A stretch of 45,668 nucleotides of DNA from positions 1 to 45,668 of the forward strand of contig JABLUY010000270.1 in assembly GCA_013306675.1 (NCBI GenBank). Reading direction: 5' to 3'. Below, one piece after another: positions 1 through 9,303 of this stretch (positions are counted from its first letter, which is position 1; the number at the start of each line of letters is the position of its first letter). The notes under the pieces were generated by a model, which worked only from the letters and a program-made list of their open reading frames with translations, was not told the origin of the DNA and made no database searches. This stretch comes from Thraustochytrium sp. TN22. Its lineage: Eukaryota; Sar; Bigyra; Thraustochytrida; Thraustochytriidae. A program made the position numbers and the translations under genes.

Positions 1-73
1 GCGGCGGCGGCGCGGCGGAGGCGGCGGCGGCGGCGGCTCGCGCGGCGGCGCGGCGGCGCGGCGGCACGCGGCC

Positions 74-214
74 ATGGCGGGCGCGGCGGGCGCCGGGAAT
101 GGCGAGGAGGAGGCGCGGAACGACGCCGCTGCCGCCGCAGCCCACGGCGCGCGTGCGGCGGCGGCGGCGGAGAACGAGGCGGCGGCGGCGGCGGCGGCAG
201 CAGCAGCAACAGCA

Positions 215-259
<45 letters not shown>

Positions 260-1414
260 GGAAGCGAGGCGGGCGGCAGCAAGGACGGCAGCGACCAGAA
301 GGAGGTGGAGGAAAAGCAGCCCGGGCTGCGGCGCGTGAGGACCATGTCGTCGGCGCGGTACGAGTTCTGCGACTGCGGCCGCACCGTGTTCCAGCAAGGG
401 CCAGAGCTGGCGGCGTCAGCTGGCGGCGCGGCCGCCAAGGCGCTCAGGCCGGGCCAGCACGAGCACCAGCACACGGGCGCCGACAAGCGCGAGATGCCGC
501 GGCGGCGCGCGTACTCGCTGACGGCGCGCATGCCGGCGCCGGGAGAGGACGGACGCCAAGGGCGGGCCAGCTCGCCGCTGACGTCGCCGCTGGCGCGGAC
601 CATCTCCGTGGAGGACCTGGACGTGGACATTGAGGACATGGTGCTGGAGCCGGCGCAGGACTCCGTTAGGGAGCTCGCGCGCGCCACACCGCGTGTGCGC
701 GTGTCGCAGGCGCCGGCGCGCGAGCGCCAGGACGGCGCCGGCGAGGACGCGGCCTGTCCGCGCTGCCTGCGCGCCGACTGTGCGGCAGTGCGACCGCCCG
801 TGGGCTTTTACACGCCGGCGCAGATCCGCCGCCACGCGACGCCAGAAGACTGCTGGATCATTGTGCACGGCCACGTCTACGACGTCACACGGTACCTGCA
901 CAAACACCCGGGCGGCATGAAGTCCATCTTGGCCCGCGCCGGCGAGGACGCCACGGCGGACTATGAGTTCCACTCCAAGTACACCAAGAAGCGCCTCTGG
1001 CCCAAGTTCAAGGTGGGTAATGTGGCTGTATGCAAGAACCGCGCAGTCGGCCCCTCGCGCACGAATACGCCGCCCACGCCCGGAGGCTGCAGTACGCAGG
1101 ACATGGCGCGTGTGCTTGCCGCCAGCACTGGCGCTGGCGTCGATGCGGACTGCGGCGTCGCCGCCACGAGCAGTAGCACCACTAGGAGTAGGAGGAGCAG
1201 CGGCGGCACCTCCATCCCGCATGAGGACGCGTCGGAGGCGCTGGCCGAGAGCCAGGGTCCGCAGGACAAGCCGTCCTCTTCGTCACGCGCGCACGCGCGA
1301 CGCAAGCGCCGGCCGCCGGCGCACCTGGCACGCACGCCCGCGGCGCTCGCCGCGTCGGCCGCCGGCCAGGACACCGGTGCGGCCCAGGATCAGGAGGGCT
1401 GCACCGTGTCGTGA
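74..1414 (+). CDS. Cytochrome b5 heme-binding domain protein with disordered flanks
   Basis: This 446-residue protein has one recognisable domain, a cytochrome b5-like fold at about residues 243-318. The HPGG motif at 278-281 supplies the first axial heme histidine (H278). A second histidine in an F-H-S context (H300), 22 residues later, is the expected other ligand. The family carries electrons for desaturases, hydroxylases and reductases, or binds heme or steroid. No membrane segment or fused oxidoreductase domain is visible, so the partner is unknown. The first ~70 residues are alanine-rich because a CCG/CAG tract is read in the GCG/GCA frame. Residues 90-240 and 320-446 look disordered and Ser/Arg-rich. 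Small Cys clusters (C-x-C near 98-100, C-x2-C near 229) lie outside the heme domain. The start is the first ATG, at 74; the window begins just upstream, so an earlier exon cannot be excluded. The domain call is firm and the function is open. Confidence 0.85.
180..258 (+). repeat. CCG then CAG/CAA trinucleotide tract inside the cytochrome b5-like gene
   Basis: A GCG run of about 18 bp passes into a CAG/CAA tract of about 60 bp. In the gene frame it encodes polyalanine (GCG/GCA); one frame over it would encode polyglutamine. Confidence 0.9.
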
Positions 1415-1629
1415 GATGCATGCGCGCTCTTGGCCTGCCATCACGTATCGCAACCTCTCTCTCTCTCTCTCTCTCTCGCACGCTCACGCACGTGCCTCTC
1501 TCGTGCCTCTCTCTCTCTAACTCTTCTGTACAATGACGAACACACACACGCAAAGGAACAAAGTGACAAAGAAACGGGACTGCTTCAAGCTAGCTGGAAT
1601 GATGTTGTGCGCGCTGCTGCGGCAGCTCG
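1415..1629. other. Convergent 3' intergenic spacer with CT microsatellites
   Basis: This is the spacer between the stop codons of the cytochrome b5-like gene (+) and the next gene (-). It has a (CT)n run at 1455-1477 and a shorter one at 1507-1518. No gene is seen. Confidence 0.7.
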
Positions 1630-2805
1630 TCACAGCAGGGCGGCGTGGTCGCCGTGCATTATCTTGCGAAGCTCGTTCTTCTTGCGCTTCTGGTACACCT
1701 TGACGTGTTTGGGCAGGTGCGTGTCGAGGTTGGACTTGGTGCGCTGCAGCAAGCGCTCGTGCCAGTCCTTGCGCCACTTCATCTCGGCCAGCTGCGTCCA
1801 GCTCGAGTGCAGCTTCACGTCCTTGGGCAACTCCAGCTCCGGCATCGGATCGCGCAGCCGCAGCTCGTTGTGCCAGCGGTTGATGCTCCGCGTCTTGGGC
1901 TCGGAGGTATCCACGCTGGCACGAGCGCGAGAGATGAGCCCGTTATGCGTCCTGCCACGGTCAAGGATGGTCTTGATGGCCTCGTTCCCCAGCTTGCGCT
2001 CACACATGCTCAGCTCACGGTATGACGTCGCCGCCGGGATGTATTCGGTGCGCGCAACTGGTGGCGATTTGGCGCGGCGTCGGCCCGCGCCCGCAGAGGG
2101 CGATCGAGCCCGGCTGCGGCCCGCGCTGGGGGGTGGCGAGGCAGCACGCGTTGTTCTGGGTCTCCCTTCCTGCGTGCGCGGGCGACGCTGGCGCTCGCGC
2201 GGGCCCCGGCCAAGGGAGCTCGCGCCCGCGCTGCTCGCCGGGGCGCCCGACGTGCGTGGCCTCGCCTCGTGCGGCGGCGCGCGTCGCACCTTGCGGTCCT
2301 TTTCACTGTGCGCCGCCGCGTCCGCTGCCAGGCCGGACTCGACCACCTGCAGCGACGCTAAAAACTCCTTGCCGGGCTCCATCTCGTACTCGCTCGAGTA
2401 CACATAGTACACCATGCGGATGCGCTTGCCAGGCGCACTGACGCGCCCGCTCTCCCGGCTCCCTGGCTTCGACTGCTCGCTGTGCTGGGCCAGGACCTCA
2501 GCGGCGCATGGCCGGCGCCTCGACTTTGCGCGCTCGCGCCGCTCGAGCTGGAGACTTGCCGTGCGCCACTCCGCGTCGTGTCGCCTCGCCACTTCTGCCA
2601 CCAAGCCGAAGTAAGCCGATACAAGCCGGAGGGAACGAGGCTCCAGCCGAGGCGTGGTGAGGCGATAAGTAGATTGACTCTCTCCGCTCCGCGGCGCGGG
2701 CGGCGGCACGGTGCTCCGTTCGCGAACCAGGTGTGTGCTTCTCATTCGAGTGACCCGGACTCGGATCACAGTCAAAGCCTCGCCTCGACCGCGCCCGCAT
2801 GGCAT
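1630..2805 (-). CDS. Unrecognised basic protein
   Basis: This is a 391-residue ORF from an ATG at 2805 to TGA at 1630. I do not recognise a family. The middle (about residues 150-250) is an Arg/Ser/Pro/Ala-rich, probably disordered linker. The C-terminal ~140 residues look like a real structured or helical segment: mixed composition, several Trp (for example W-R-K-D-W-H-E-R), alternating acidic and basic residues, and a very basic end. A second in-frame ATG (codon 130, before V-Y-Y-V-Y-S-S-E-Y) is an alternative start that would drop a low-complexity N-terminus. It is convergent with the cytochrome b5-like gene and divergent from the tautomerase gene. The balanced amino-acid use of the C-terminal part, unlike the low-complexity ORFs in other frames, is the main reason for calling it a gene. 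Function unknown. Confidence 0.6.
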   Translation of the reverse strand: MPCGRGRGEALTVIRVRVTRMRSTHLVRERSTVPPPAPRSGESQSTYRLTTPRLEPRSLRLVSAYFGLVAEVARRHDAEWRTASLQLERRERAKSRRRPCAAEVLAQHSEQSKPGSRESGRVSAPGKRIRMVYYVYSSEYEMEPGKEFLASLQVVESGLAADAAAHSEKDRKVRRAPPHEARPRTSGAPASSAGASSLGRGPRERQRRPRTQEGRPRTTRAASPPPSAGRSRARSPSAGAGRRRAKSPPVARTEYIPAATSYRELSMCERKLGNEAIKTILDRGRTHNGLISRARASVDTSEPKTRSINRWHNELRLRDPMPELELPKDVKLHSSWTQLAEMKWRKDWHERLLQRTKSNLDTHLPKHVKVYQKRKKNELRKIMHGDHAALL

Positions 2806-3321
2806 CGCGGCACCTATAGCGCAGGCTAGCTAGCTAGGCCCCGTGCACATTTCCACGACAAGAATTCTTTCGTGACGGTGAAGAGTTGCGAGCCTCGAGG
2901 CGGGGCACCTATTTGCAGCAACGGAGCACTCGGACGCTGCGCTTTGAGGTGCTTTGAGTCCTGCGGGGATGCCATGGATTGGGTTGTGCGCGCCGCGGCG
3001 AGGATCCTGTTCGAGACGGGCTTGCTCCTGGCGCAGAGCGCAGAGCAGCCAGACTTGATACAGCGTACATAGTAGGTTGCGACGCGGCGGCGGCGGCGGG
3101 GGCCGGCGGCGGCGGCAGCGGCAGCGGCAGCGATGGAAGCGGCGGCTGAGCGACGGCGGGCGCGGGCTCGCGCGCCAAGCTGAGCTCGCTCTGGCTGCTG
3201 GGGCCTGGCGCCGGTGCATACTCTGTTTTAGCTCAGGCTGACGCTCCGACGCTTCATTCGATTGCACACGCGCAGGTCTCGAAAGGGAGAAGCCAACCAA
3301 GCCGTGCAGCGCAGGGAAAAC
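2806..3321. promoter_or_regulatory. Divergent intergenic/promoter region
   Basis: About 0.5 kb lies between two divergent genes and probably holds both promoters. It contains a GCTAGCTAGC-type repeat at 2824-2837 and a GGC/GCA-rich stretch at 3080-3145. No clear TATA box or gene is seen. Confidence 0.45.
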
Positions 3322-3678
3322 ATGCCGTACATTCGCGTCACGCTGAGCATCGAGGTGGACGCCGCCACCAAGAAGGCGCTGGGCGATGGCCTGCGCGAGA
3401 AGGGTGCCGCTGGCTTTGGCAAGTCGGCCGAGGTCTTCATGATCGACGTTACAACCTCGGACGGCCTCACCTTTGGCACGTCCTCGGACCCGTGCGCCAT
3501 GGTCTGCATCCATGGCATTGGCGGCGAGCTCACCAGCGTGCTCGCCTCGTTCTGCGAGGAGGTCGAGAAGCACACTGGCGTGCCGCAGGCCCGCACCTTC
3601 GTCAACATGATCGCCTTCGATGCCACCATGTGGGGCCGCTCCGGTATCACCATTGCCGAGGGCCACGCTAAGAAGTAA
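3322..3678 (+). CDS. MIF-family tautomerase (macrophage migration inhibitory factor-like)
   Basis: This 118-residue protein has the usual length of the MIF/D-dopachrome tautomerase family. It starts Met-Pro, so after Met removal Pro2 would be the N-terminal catalytic base typical of the superfamily. The segment F-G-T-S-S-D-P-C-A (about residues 51-59), followed by H-G-I-G-G, matches the family's G-S-S-x-P-C-A and H-x-I-G region. A terminal W-G-x-S-G-I-T-I-A matches the W-G-(W)-N-x-S-T-F-A end. MIF proteins are small trimers that tautomerise phenylpyruvate-like substrates; the physiological role in protists is unclear. The ATG at 3322 has a good A-rich context (gaaaacATG). A frame extension upstream to 3262 lacks the Pro2 arrangement and is not used. 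There is no targeting sequence, so a cytosolic location is likely. The opposite strand carries a long shadow ORF that I reject. Confidence 0.9.
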   Translation: MPYIRVTLSIEVDAATKKALGDGLREKGAAGFGKSAEVFMIDVTTSDGLTFGTSSDPCAMVCIHGIGGELTSVLASFCEEVEKHTGVPQARTFVNMIAFDATMWGRSGITIAEGHAKK

Positions 3679-4096
3679 GGCCAGCTGGCCGAGGCACTGT
3701 CTGCTTGCGCCAGATTGAACCTTCAAGCTCCAAGCCTTGCTCCATGCAGCCTGCGGTGCATGTTCGATTCTCGCTGCCAGGCTACCCCGCTGCAGGCCTT
3801 GCACCTTGCAGCCTGCTTCCTTCTCGCTCAACGAGCTGCATCCCAGCATCTCGCGAGCCGAGCTACGCAGGCCAAGGTTGGATGCTTGCGATTCGCGAAA
3901 GTACTTGAGCGATGCAACAACATTGTGATGCGAGGAGAGTCGCTCACGCGACGCGAGTTACTCGTATCGCCGCCCTAGCGCTTCGTGCCTTGCCTGCGCA
4001 AGCCAAGCCAAGCCTTTCCTTTTCATCGCGGCGCTCACGGCTTCTGCAGGGAGAGATGGATGTCATGCCATCGTCGTCGCCCGCCGCCTCGTTACC
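3679..4096. other. Intergenic spacer upstream of HSC20
   Basis: These 418 bp separate two co-directional genes and presumably hold the tautomerase 3' end and the HSC20 promoter. Short ORFs here have no protein-like features. Nothing else is recognised. Confidence 0.5.
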
Positions 4097-4948
4097 ATGA
4101 ACGCAGAGCTTCTTGTGGTGGTGCCCGAGTCAGCGAGCGGCGAGCGCGCAGAACCGAGACTCGCGAACGCGGCGATGCTGGCACGGGCGGCGGCGAGAGG
4201 CGCGGCGCGCGCGGCCGCGCGGCGCGCGCCGCAGGGCGGCGCTCTGGCGCCCGTGGCGCGCGCGGTGAGCATGCACGTGCAGTGGGGCGTGCAGGTGGAC
4301 GCCGTAGCACGGCGGCGTCTGCCGCTCGTGGCCGGCGTGCGCGGGCTGACCACGGCGGCGGAGGAGAAGCCGTGCTGGAAGTGCGGCGCGTCCGCGGAGG
4401 GCCAGCTGTTCTGCAATACGTGCGAGCATCTGCAAGAGCCGGACGAGAGTGCGAGCCACTTCGAGGTGTTCGGACTGCCGGAGCGCTTCGAGCTGGACCC
4501 GAAGAAGCTGGAGCGCGCCTTTTGGCAGCTGCAGAAGAAGCTGCACCCGGACCGCTTCGGCAACCGCGACGAGACGGAGCAGGACTTCTCCACAGAGCAC
4601 TCGTCGCGAGTCAACGACGCATACAAGACGCTCAAGGACCCGCTGCCCCGCGCCATCTACCTGCTTGAGCGCAGAGGCGTCACGGCGCTGAGCGAGGGCG
4701 GCTCTTCCAACGTCGACCCCATGCTGCTCATGAAGGTCATGGAGACGCGCGAGGCGCTCGCGGACGCAGACTCGCCCGAAGATCTCGCCCAGCTTGAGGC
4801 GGAGGCGCGTGCCGACGAGGACGACATTGCGCGCCAGGTTGCGCAAGCCTTCGAGGAGGATGACTTGGACGCGGCGACCAAGGCGGCGATTGAGCTGCGC
4901 TATGCAAGCAAGTTGCGTGAAGAGATTGAGAATAAGAAGTTTGCTTGA
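4097..4948 (+). CDS. HSCB: Mitochondrial Fe-S cluster cochaperone HSC20/Jac1 (HscB type)
   Basis: This 283-residue J-protein delivers the ISCU scaffold to mitochondrial Hsp70 for Fe-S cluster transfer. An N-terminal zinc-binding pair, C93-W-x-C96 and C106-x2-C109, is as in animal and protist HSC20. The J domain starts with H-F-E-V-F-G-L-P, and its HPD motif at H150-P151-D152 stimulates the Hsp70 ATPase. A C-terminal three-helix acidic domain (about 205-283) would bind ISCU, with M-x-x-R-E-A-L-A-D and repeated acidic residues. The first ATG is at 4097. The in-frame ATG at 4175 (codon 27) begins a typical Arg/Ala-rich mitochondrial presequence (M-L-A-R-A-A-A-R-G-A-A-R) and may be the true start. 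The next gene, convergent, is mtHsp70, its expected partner. Confidence 0.93.
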   Translation: MNAELLVVVPESASGERAEPRLANAAMLARAAARGAARAAARRAPQGGALAPVARAVSMHVQWGVQVDAVARRRLPLVAGVRGLTTAAEEKPCWKCGASAEGQLFCNTCEHLQEPDESASHFEVFGLPERFELDPKKLERAFWQLQKKLHPDRFGNRDETEQDFSTEHSSRVNDAYKTLKDPLPRAIYLLERRGVTALSEGGSSNVDPMLLMKVMETREALADADSPEDLAQLEAEARADEDDIARQVAQAFEEDDLDAATKAAIELRYASKLREEIENKKFA

Positions 4949-5675
4949 GACATGAAACTCTTGAAGCTCTTGAGCGTGGCCAAGCGCTTGAGCGTGGCGA
5001 TCATCAATCAAACCAAGATCACAAACCACCAAAAGCCATCCAGCAGCCGACCGGGCAGGAAGCGCGATATGTCACTGCTTGGCAAGTCAGCGGCGAACTT
5101 GGTCATGGTAGCCACGTGCAAGTGAAATTCCGAGCGGCGACCAAGAACCCTTGTGCCTTGCGCAGCGCTAGCGCTCGCGGCCCACCATGCTGGTCGGCCT
5201 CTCTCTCCCGCGCGCGCTAGCCAGCGCTGCAGCCGGCCCTGACCTGTGTGTCGACGAGCCTGGGATGAAGGCAGGTGTGGACGCTTCGGTTGCCGCCTCT
5301 GTGGTCAGGTCAGGCTCGCTGGCCCACGCTCACTGCCGTGGACCCGAGAAGAGAAAGACCAGACTGCCCACCACCCAGGCGGCGTCCGGCGTCATCACCG
5401 CGGCCGCGGCTTTGCTGCTTCTGTTCTGCCGCCGGTAACCTTGAGTTTGTCTCCACATGCACGCTCACTCAAAAGTTTTCTGCGAATCCACGTGCTCGTC
5501 CTCAAATGGGGCCTGTACACGATTCACATGGCGCTTGTCTTCCGCGCGCTGCACGTCGCATGGCGCGTCAAGGCCGAGACGGAGAGCGAAGAAGAGCAGC
5601 AGCTAGCCGAGGTGGCTGCATTCATCCGGACTCGGTCCAGAACAGTTGTGATTGTTGTTTCATGTAAAATCTTAC
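4949..5675. other. Convergent spacer between HSC20 and mtHsp70
   Basis: About 730 bp between two stop codons, expected to contain both 3' UTRs. ORFs across it are short and without recognisable domains. I see no gene. Confidence 0.5.
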
Positions 5676-7673
5676 TTACTTCTTGGTCTTGTCCTCGTAG
5701 TCGGCGTCCTTAACGTCGTCCTTCTTGGTCTGCTCCTGCTGAGCGTCCTCGGCCTGCTTGCCACCGTAAATGGCGGAGCCGATCTTCATGGAGGCCTGCT
5801 GGAGGGCGTCCTTCTTGGCGCGGAGGTCGTCGAGGACCTTGGGGTCGGCGTCGAGGGCAGCGCGCATCTCCTTGATGGCGTCCTCGACGGCCTTCTTGTC
5901 CTCGGCGGAGATCTTGTCGGCGTGCTCGTTGAGGGTCTTCTCGGTGGAGTAGACGAGGGCGTCGCCGTCGTTGGAGATATCGATGATCTCCTTGCGCTCC
6001 TTGTCGGCGGAGGCGTTGGCCTCGGCGTCCTTGACCATCTGCTCGATCTCGTCGTCGGAGAGACCGCCGGAGCTCTGGATGGTGATCTGCTGCTCCTTGC
6101 CGGTGGCCTTGTCCTTGGCGGAGACGTTGCAGATGCCGTTGGCGTCGATGTCGAAGGTGACCTCGATCTGGGGCATGCCGCGCGGGGCGGGGGGGATGCC
6201 GACGAGGTCGAAGTTGCCGAGGAGCTTGTTGTCGGCGGCCATCTCGCGCTCGCCCTGGAGGACCTTGATGGAGACCTGGGACTGGTTGTCGGCGGCGGTG
6301 GAGAAGGTCTGGGACTTCTTGGTGGGGATGGTGGTGTTGCGGTTGATGAGGCGGGTGAAGACGCCGCCAAGGGTCTCAATGCCGAGCGAGAGCGGGGTGA
6401 CGTCGAGGAGAAGGATGTCCTTGACGTCACCGCGGAGGACACCGCCCTGGATGGCGGCGCCGAGGGCGACGACCTCGTCCGGGTTCACGTTCTTGGAGGG
6501 CTGCTTGGAGAAGACGGAGGCGACGGTGTCCTGGACCTTGGGCATGCGGGACATGCCGCCGACGAGGATGACCTCGTCAATGTCCGAGGTGGAGACGCCG
6601 GCGTCGCTCATGGCCTTCTTGCAGGGGCCGACGGTGCGGTCGACGAGGGGCTGGACGAGGTTCTCGAACTGGGCGCGGGTGATCTTGACGTTGAGGTGCT
6701 TGGGGCCGGAGGCGTCGGCGGTGATGAAGGGCAGGTTGACGTCGGTCTGCTTGAGGGCGTCGAGCTCGCGCTTGGCCTTCTCGGCGGCCTCGCGCAGGCG
6801 CTGCGTGGCGAGGCTGTCGGAGCTGAGGTCGATGCCGGTGTCCTTCTTGAAGGCGTCGCTGATGTGGCGCATGAGGTACTCATCGAAGTCCTCACCACCG
6901 AGCACGGTGTCACCGTTGGTGGCCTTGACCTCGAAGACACCGCCGGAGATCTCGAGGATGGATACATCGAAGGTGCCGCCGCCGAGATCGTAGACGGCGA
7001 TGAGCGAGTCGTCGGACTTGTCGCAGCCGTAGGCCAGGGCGGCGGCCGTGGGCTCGTTGATGATGCGCAGGACGTCGAGGCCAGCGATCTTGCCGGCGTC
7101 CTTAGTGGCCTGGCGCTGCGAGTCGTTGAAGTAGGCCGGCACGGTGATGACGGCCTGCTTGGGCGGCGAGCCGAGGAAGGCGGCCGCGGTCTCCTTCATC
7201 TTGGTGAGCACCTTGCTGCCGATCTGCGACGGCGAGTACTCCTTGCCGGAGGAGCCGCCCACCCAGGCGTCGCCGTTCTTGGCCTTGACGATCTTGTAGG
7301 GCACCATGCCGAGGACCTTCTTGACCTCGGGGCTGTCGTACTGCTGGCCGATGAGGCGCTTGGTGGCGTAGAAGGTGTTCTCCGGGTTGGTGACGGCCTG
7401 GCGCTTGGCCGGCATGCCGACGAGCTCCTCGCCGTCCTCGAGGATGGCCACGATGGAGGGCGTCGTGCGCGCGCCCTCGGAGTTCTCCAGCACGCGGGCG
7501 CTCTTGCCGTCCATGACCGCCACGCACGAGTTGGTCGTGCCCAGGTCAATGCCGATCACCTCGCCCGTCACCTTGCCGGCCAGGCCGCGCTGCGTGGCCA
7601 GCTGCCACGCCGCGGGCGCCTGCGCGGCGCGCCGCCCGACGCCCAGCGCCGCGCTGCGCATTGGGCCCAGCAT
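5676..7673 (-). CDS. HSPA9: Mitochondrial Hsp70 (mortalin/Ssc1 type)
   Basis: This 665-residue Hsp70 acts in mitochondrial protein import, folding and Fe-S cluster transfer. The ATG at 7673 opens an Arg/Ala-rich presequence of about 33 residues ([15 protein letters not shown]). The nucleotide-binding domain follows: [10 protein letters not shown] at 41-50, then [21 protein letters not shown] and L-V-G-G-M-S-R-M-P. The substrate-binding domain has [14 protein letters not shown]. The lid ends in a Lys/Asp-rich tail with no EEVD, which fits an organellar rather than cytosolic form. The ORF is open upstream to 7862, but that part is low-complexity and the ATG at 7673 gives the usual length and a presequence. 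It is convergent with HSC20. The symbol is by homology class. Confidence 0.96.
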   Translation of the reverse strand: MLGPMRSAALGVGRRAAQAPAAWQLATQRGLAGKVTGEVIGIDLGTTNSCVAVMDGKSARVLENSEGARTTPSIVAILEDGEELVGMPAKRQAVTNPENTFYATKRLIGQQYDSPEVKKVLGMVPYKIVKAKNGDAWVGGSSGKEYSPSQIGSKVLTKMKETAAAFLGSPPKQAVITVPAYFNDSQRQATKDAGKIAGLDVLRIINEPTAAALAYGCDKSDDSLIAVYDLGGGTFDVSILEISGGVFEVKATNGDTVLGGEDFDEYLMRHISDAFKKDTGIDLSSDSLATQRLREAAEKAKRELDALKQTDVNLPFITADASGPKHLNVKITRAQFENLVQPLVDRTVGPCKKAMSDAGVSTSDIDEVILVGGMSRMPKVQDTVASVFSKQPSKNVNPDEVVALGAAIQGGVLRGDVKDILLLDVTPLSLGIETLGGVFTRLINRNTTIPTKKSQTFSTAADNQSQVSIKVLQGEREMAADNKLLGNFDLVGIPPAPRGMPQIEVTFDIDANGICNVSAKDKATGKEQQITIQSSGGLSDDEIEQMVKDAEANASADKERKEIIDISNDGDALVYSTEKTLNEHADKISAEDKKAVEDAIKEMRAALDADPKVLDDLRAKKDALQQASMKIGSAIYGGKQAEDAQQEQTKKDDVKDADYEDKTKK

Positions 7674-8703
7674 CTTCCCGGCTCCCGCGCGCTCCTGCCC
7701 CCTGCTGCTCCGCTGCTGCTCCGCGCCGCTCCGCGCCGCGCCGCTCGCTCGCCCGCGCCCGCCGCTCGGCTTCGGCTTTGCTCGCGCTGCGCCGCGCGGT
7801 TCCTCCTCGCGGTCGATCGATCTGCGCCGACCGCGAGCGAGGAGGCGCTGCTGCGACTCCACTCCGCTTGATCAGTGGCTCCGCGGCGCCGCCCTCGCGC
7901 CGCCTCTGCCCCCGCCATCCGCAGGCGCGCCCTGCTCGTGCGCCTTCCGGCAACCCGCGGGCCGCTGCTCCCGCCGGGGGCACGCGGATCGCGCGTCGCC
8001 TCGGAGGCAGCCGGCCGTGAGGACGCCGAGCTTCGCGAAGGCGGCCTCCCGCGGCGCCGCCTTGGCGCCCGTGCTCGAGTCCGAGTTCAACAAGTCCGAG
8101 TCGGAGAGTCTGAAGACCGTCCAGAAGACTCCGCGCTCGCGCCGGACGTCGAGACCTGGCTGGTTGGCAAGAGGACTTGAAGAAGGAGGCTCGAGCCTCT
8201 CGGCGGCCGCCGCGAGAGTGTCGTCGCGCACGGGCCAGCGTCGCTGGCGCCCGTGCTGGTGGTGGTGGCCGTGGGCGGTGCGCTCGGCGTGCCAGTGGCC
8301 ATAGTTCGTGCCAGGGCCTTGGGCAATGCGGAGAGCGCACGGCCAGAGCACAGCGCACGGGGCTAGGAGCTAACATGTAAGTTACGCCTGGCTGGCTGGC
8401 GCCCCGGCCGTGGCCGCTCGCGAGAAGAAAATCAACTTCACACCAGTGCCGCCGCCGAGCAGCTTCACGAAGACGAATAACGCGCCGCGCTCGACTGCTC
8501 GCGCACCGGGCGAGGCAGGCGAGAGAGGGAAAGCGCGCTGCGCTGTGAGCGGGGCAAGGAGGATGGGCAGCCAGACACATCGATGGCTGGCGGCATCGCT
8601 TGGCAAGTCTAAATGGCGGCCTCTCAGTGAGTCGGAGGGATGATGATCAGCCAGATGATCACCTTGCTCGTTCAACAGCTCTTGGATCGGTTGTTGAATA
8701 TTT
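7674..8703. promoter_or_regulatory. mtHsp70 upstream region and PHPT1 3' flank
   Basis: About 1 kb between two minus-strand genes. It should hold the mtHsp70 promoter and the 3' UTR of the phosphatase gene. Many open frames run through it on both strands, but all are Arg/Ala/Ser-rich GC artefacts. I saw no clear heat-shock elements by eye. Confidence 0.45.
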
Positions 8704-9303
8704 TCAATAGCCCTCGTTGGAGGTGGTCACATCAAAATCTGGGTACTTTTTGCGGAGCACCGCCGCGGACGTCTCGTGCATGGGCTCCTTCTCCCAGGGA
8801 AAGCCATACGAGTGACCAAAGACCTCGATCTTGCGCTCCTCGGAGGAGTGAATGATGCGGCCTCCGCCCAGAACGCGAAAGGTCATGCCAGGCAGCCGGC
8901 TGTCGCGCAGCGCCTCGATCGTGGGCTGCGCGGCGTCCTTGTGGTACGCCGCATACTTGCGCCCACGCACCAGGTGCTTGGTCGCGTCGCCGAGGCAGAC
9001 CTCGATAAGCACATACTTTTGCCTCGCGTCCTCATCAATCCCGGCCTCCTCGATCGTGTCGAAGATGCTGCTGGGCCCGGCCTCGCCGGCCCCCGTCGCC
9101 GCCGCCGCCTCGCCGCCCTCCGCGGCAGCCTGGCCTCCTTCGCGCAGGGCAGCCGCCTCCGCGCGCTCCTCGGCCGTCGTATCCGGCAGCTTATCGTCGC
9201 CGCCGCCGTCCGCCGCCGCGAAGGACGACATCCTGCAGGTCGCTGCCGCTGACCACAACGCCGCTGCGCGTCGCACAGGGCCGCTCAGGCCAGCGCGCAG
9301 CAT
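8704..9303 (-). CDS. PHPT1: PHPT1/Janus-family phosphohistidine phosphatase with N-terminal extension
   Basis: The C-terminal ~105 residues (about 95-199) match the 14-kDa phosphohistidine phosphatase fold. They have K-Y-V-L-I, then the catalytic histidine in A-A-Y-H-K-D (H121), L-G-G-G-R-I (145-150), a K-I-E-V-F-G-x-S-Y-G segment, and an ending K-Y-P-D-F-D-V-T followed by N-E-G-Y. The enzyme removes phosphate from protein phosphohistidine. The family is usually about 125 residues; here an extra ~90 N-terminal residues start as an Arg/Ala-rich amphipathic stretch (M-L-R-A-G-L-S-G-P-V-R-R), suggesting mitochondrial import, and continue as an Ala/Glu/Gly-rich linker. The ATG at 9303 is used; an in-frame ATG at 9231 (codon 25) would remove the possible presequence. 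The family call is firm and the location is inferred. Confidence 0.9.
   Translation of the reverse strand: MLRAGLSGPVRRAAALWSAAATCRMSSFAAADGGGDDKLPDTTAEERAEAAALREGGQAAAEGGEAAAATGAGEAGPSSIFDTIEEAGIDEDARQKYVLIEVCLGDATKHLVRGRKYAAYHKDAAQPTIEALRDSRLPGMTFRVLGGGRIIHSSEERKIEVFGHSYGFPWEKEPMHETSAAVLRKKYPDFDVTTSNEGY

Noticed and set aside
2830-3849. 339-codon minus-strand ORF over the tautomerase gene
   Set aside because: The plus-strand product matches the MIF family at full length; the minus ORF has no recognisable features.
5652-7871. 739-codon ORF antisense to mtHsp70
   Set aside because: Repetitive Gly/Leu/Val/Asp composition mirrors the Hsp70 codon pattern. Long antisense ORFs over GC-rich Hsp70 genes are a known codon-bias artefact.
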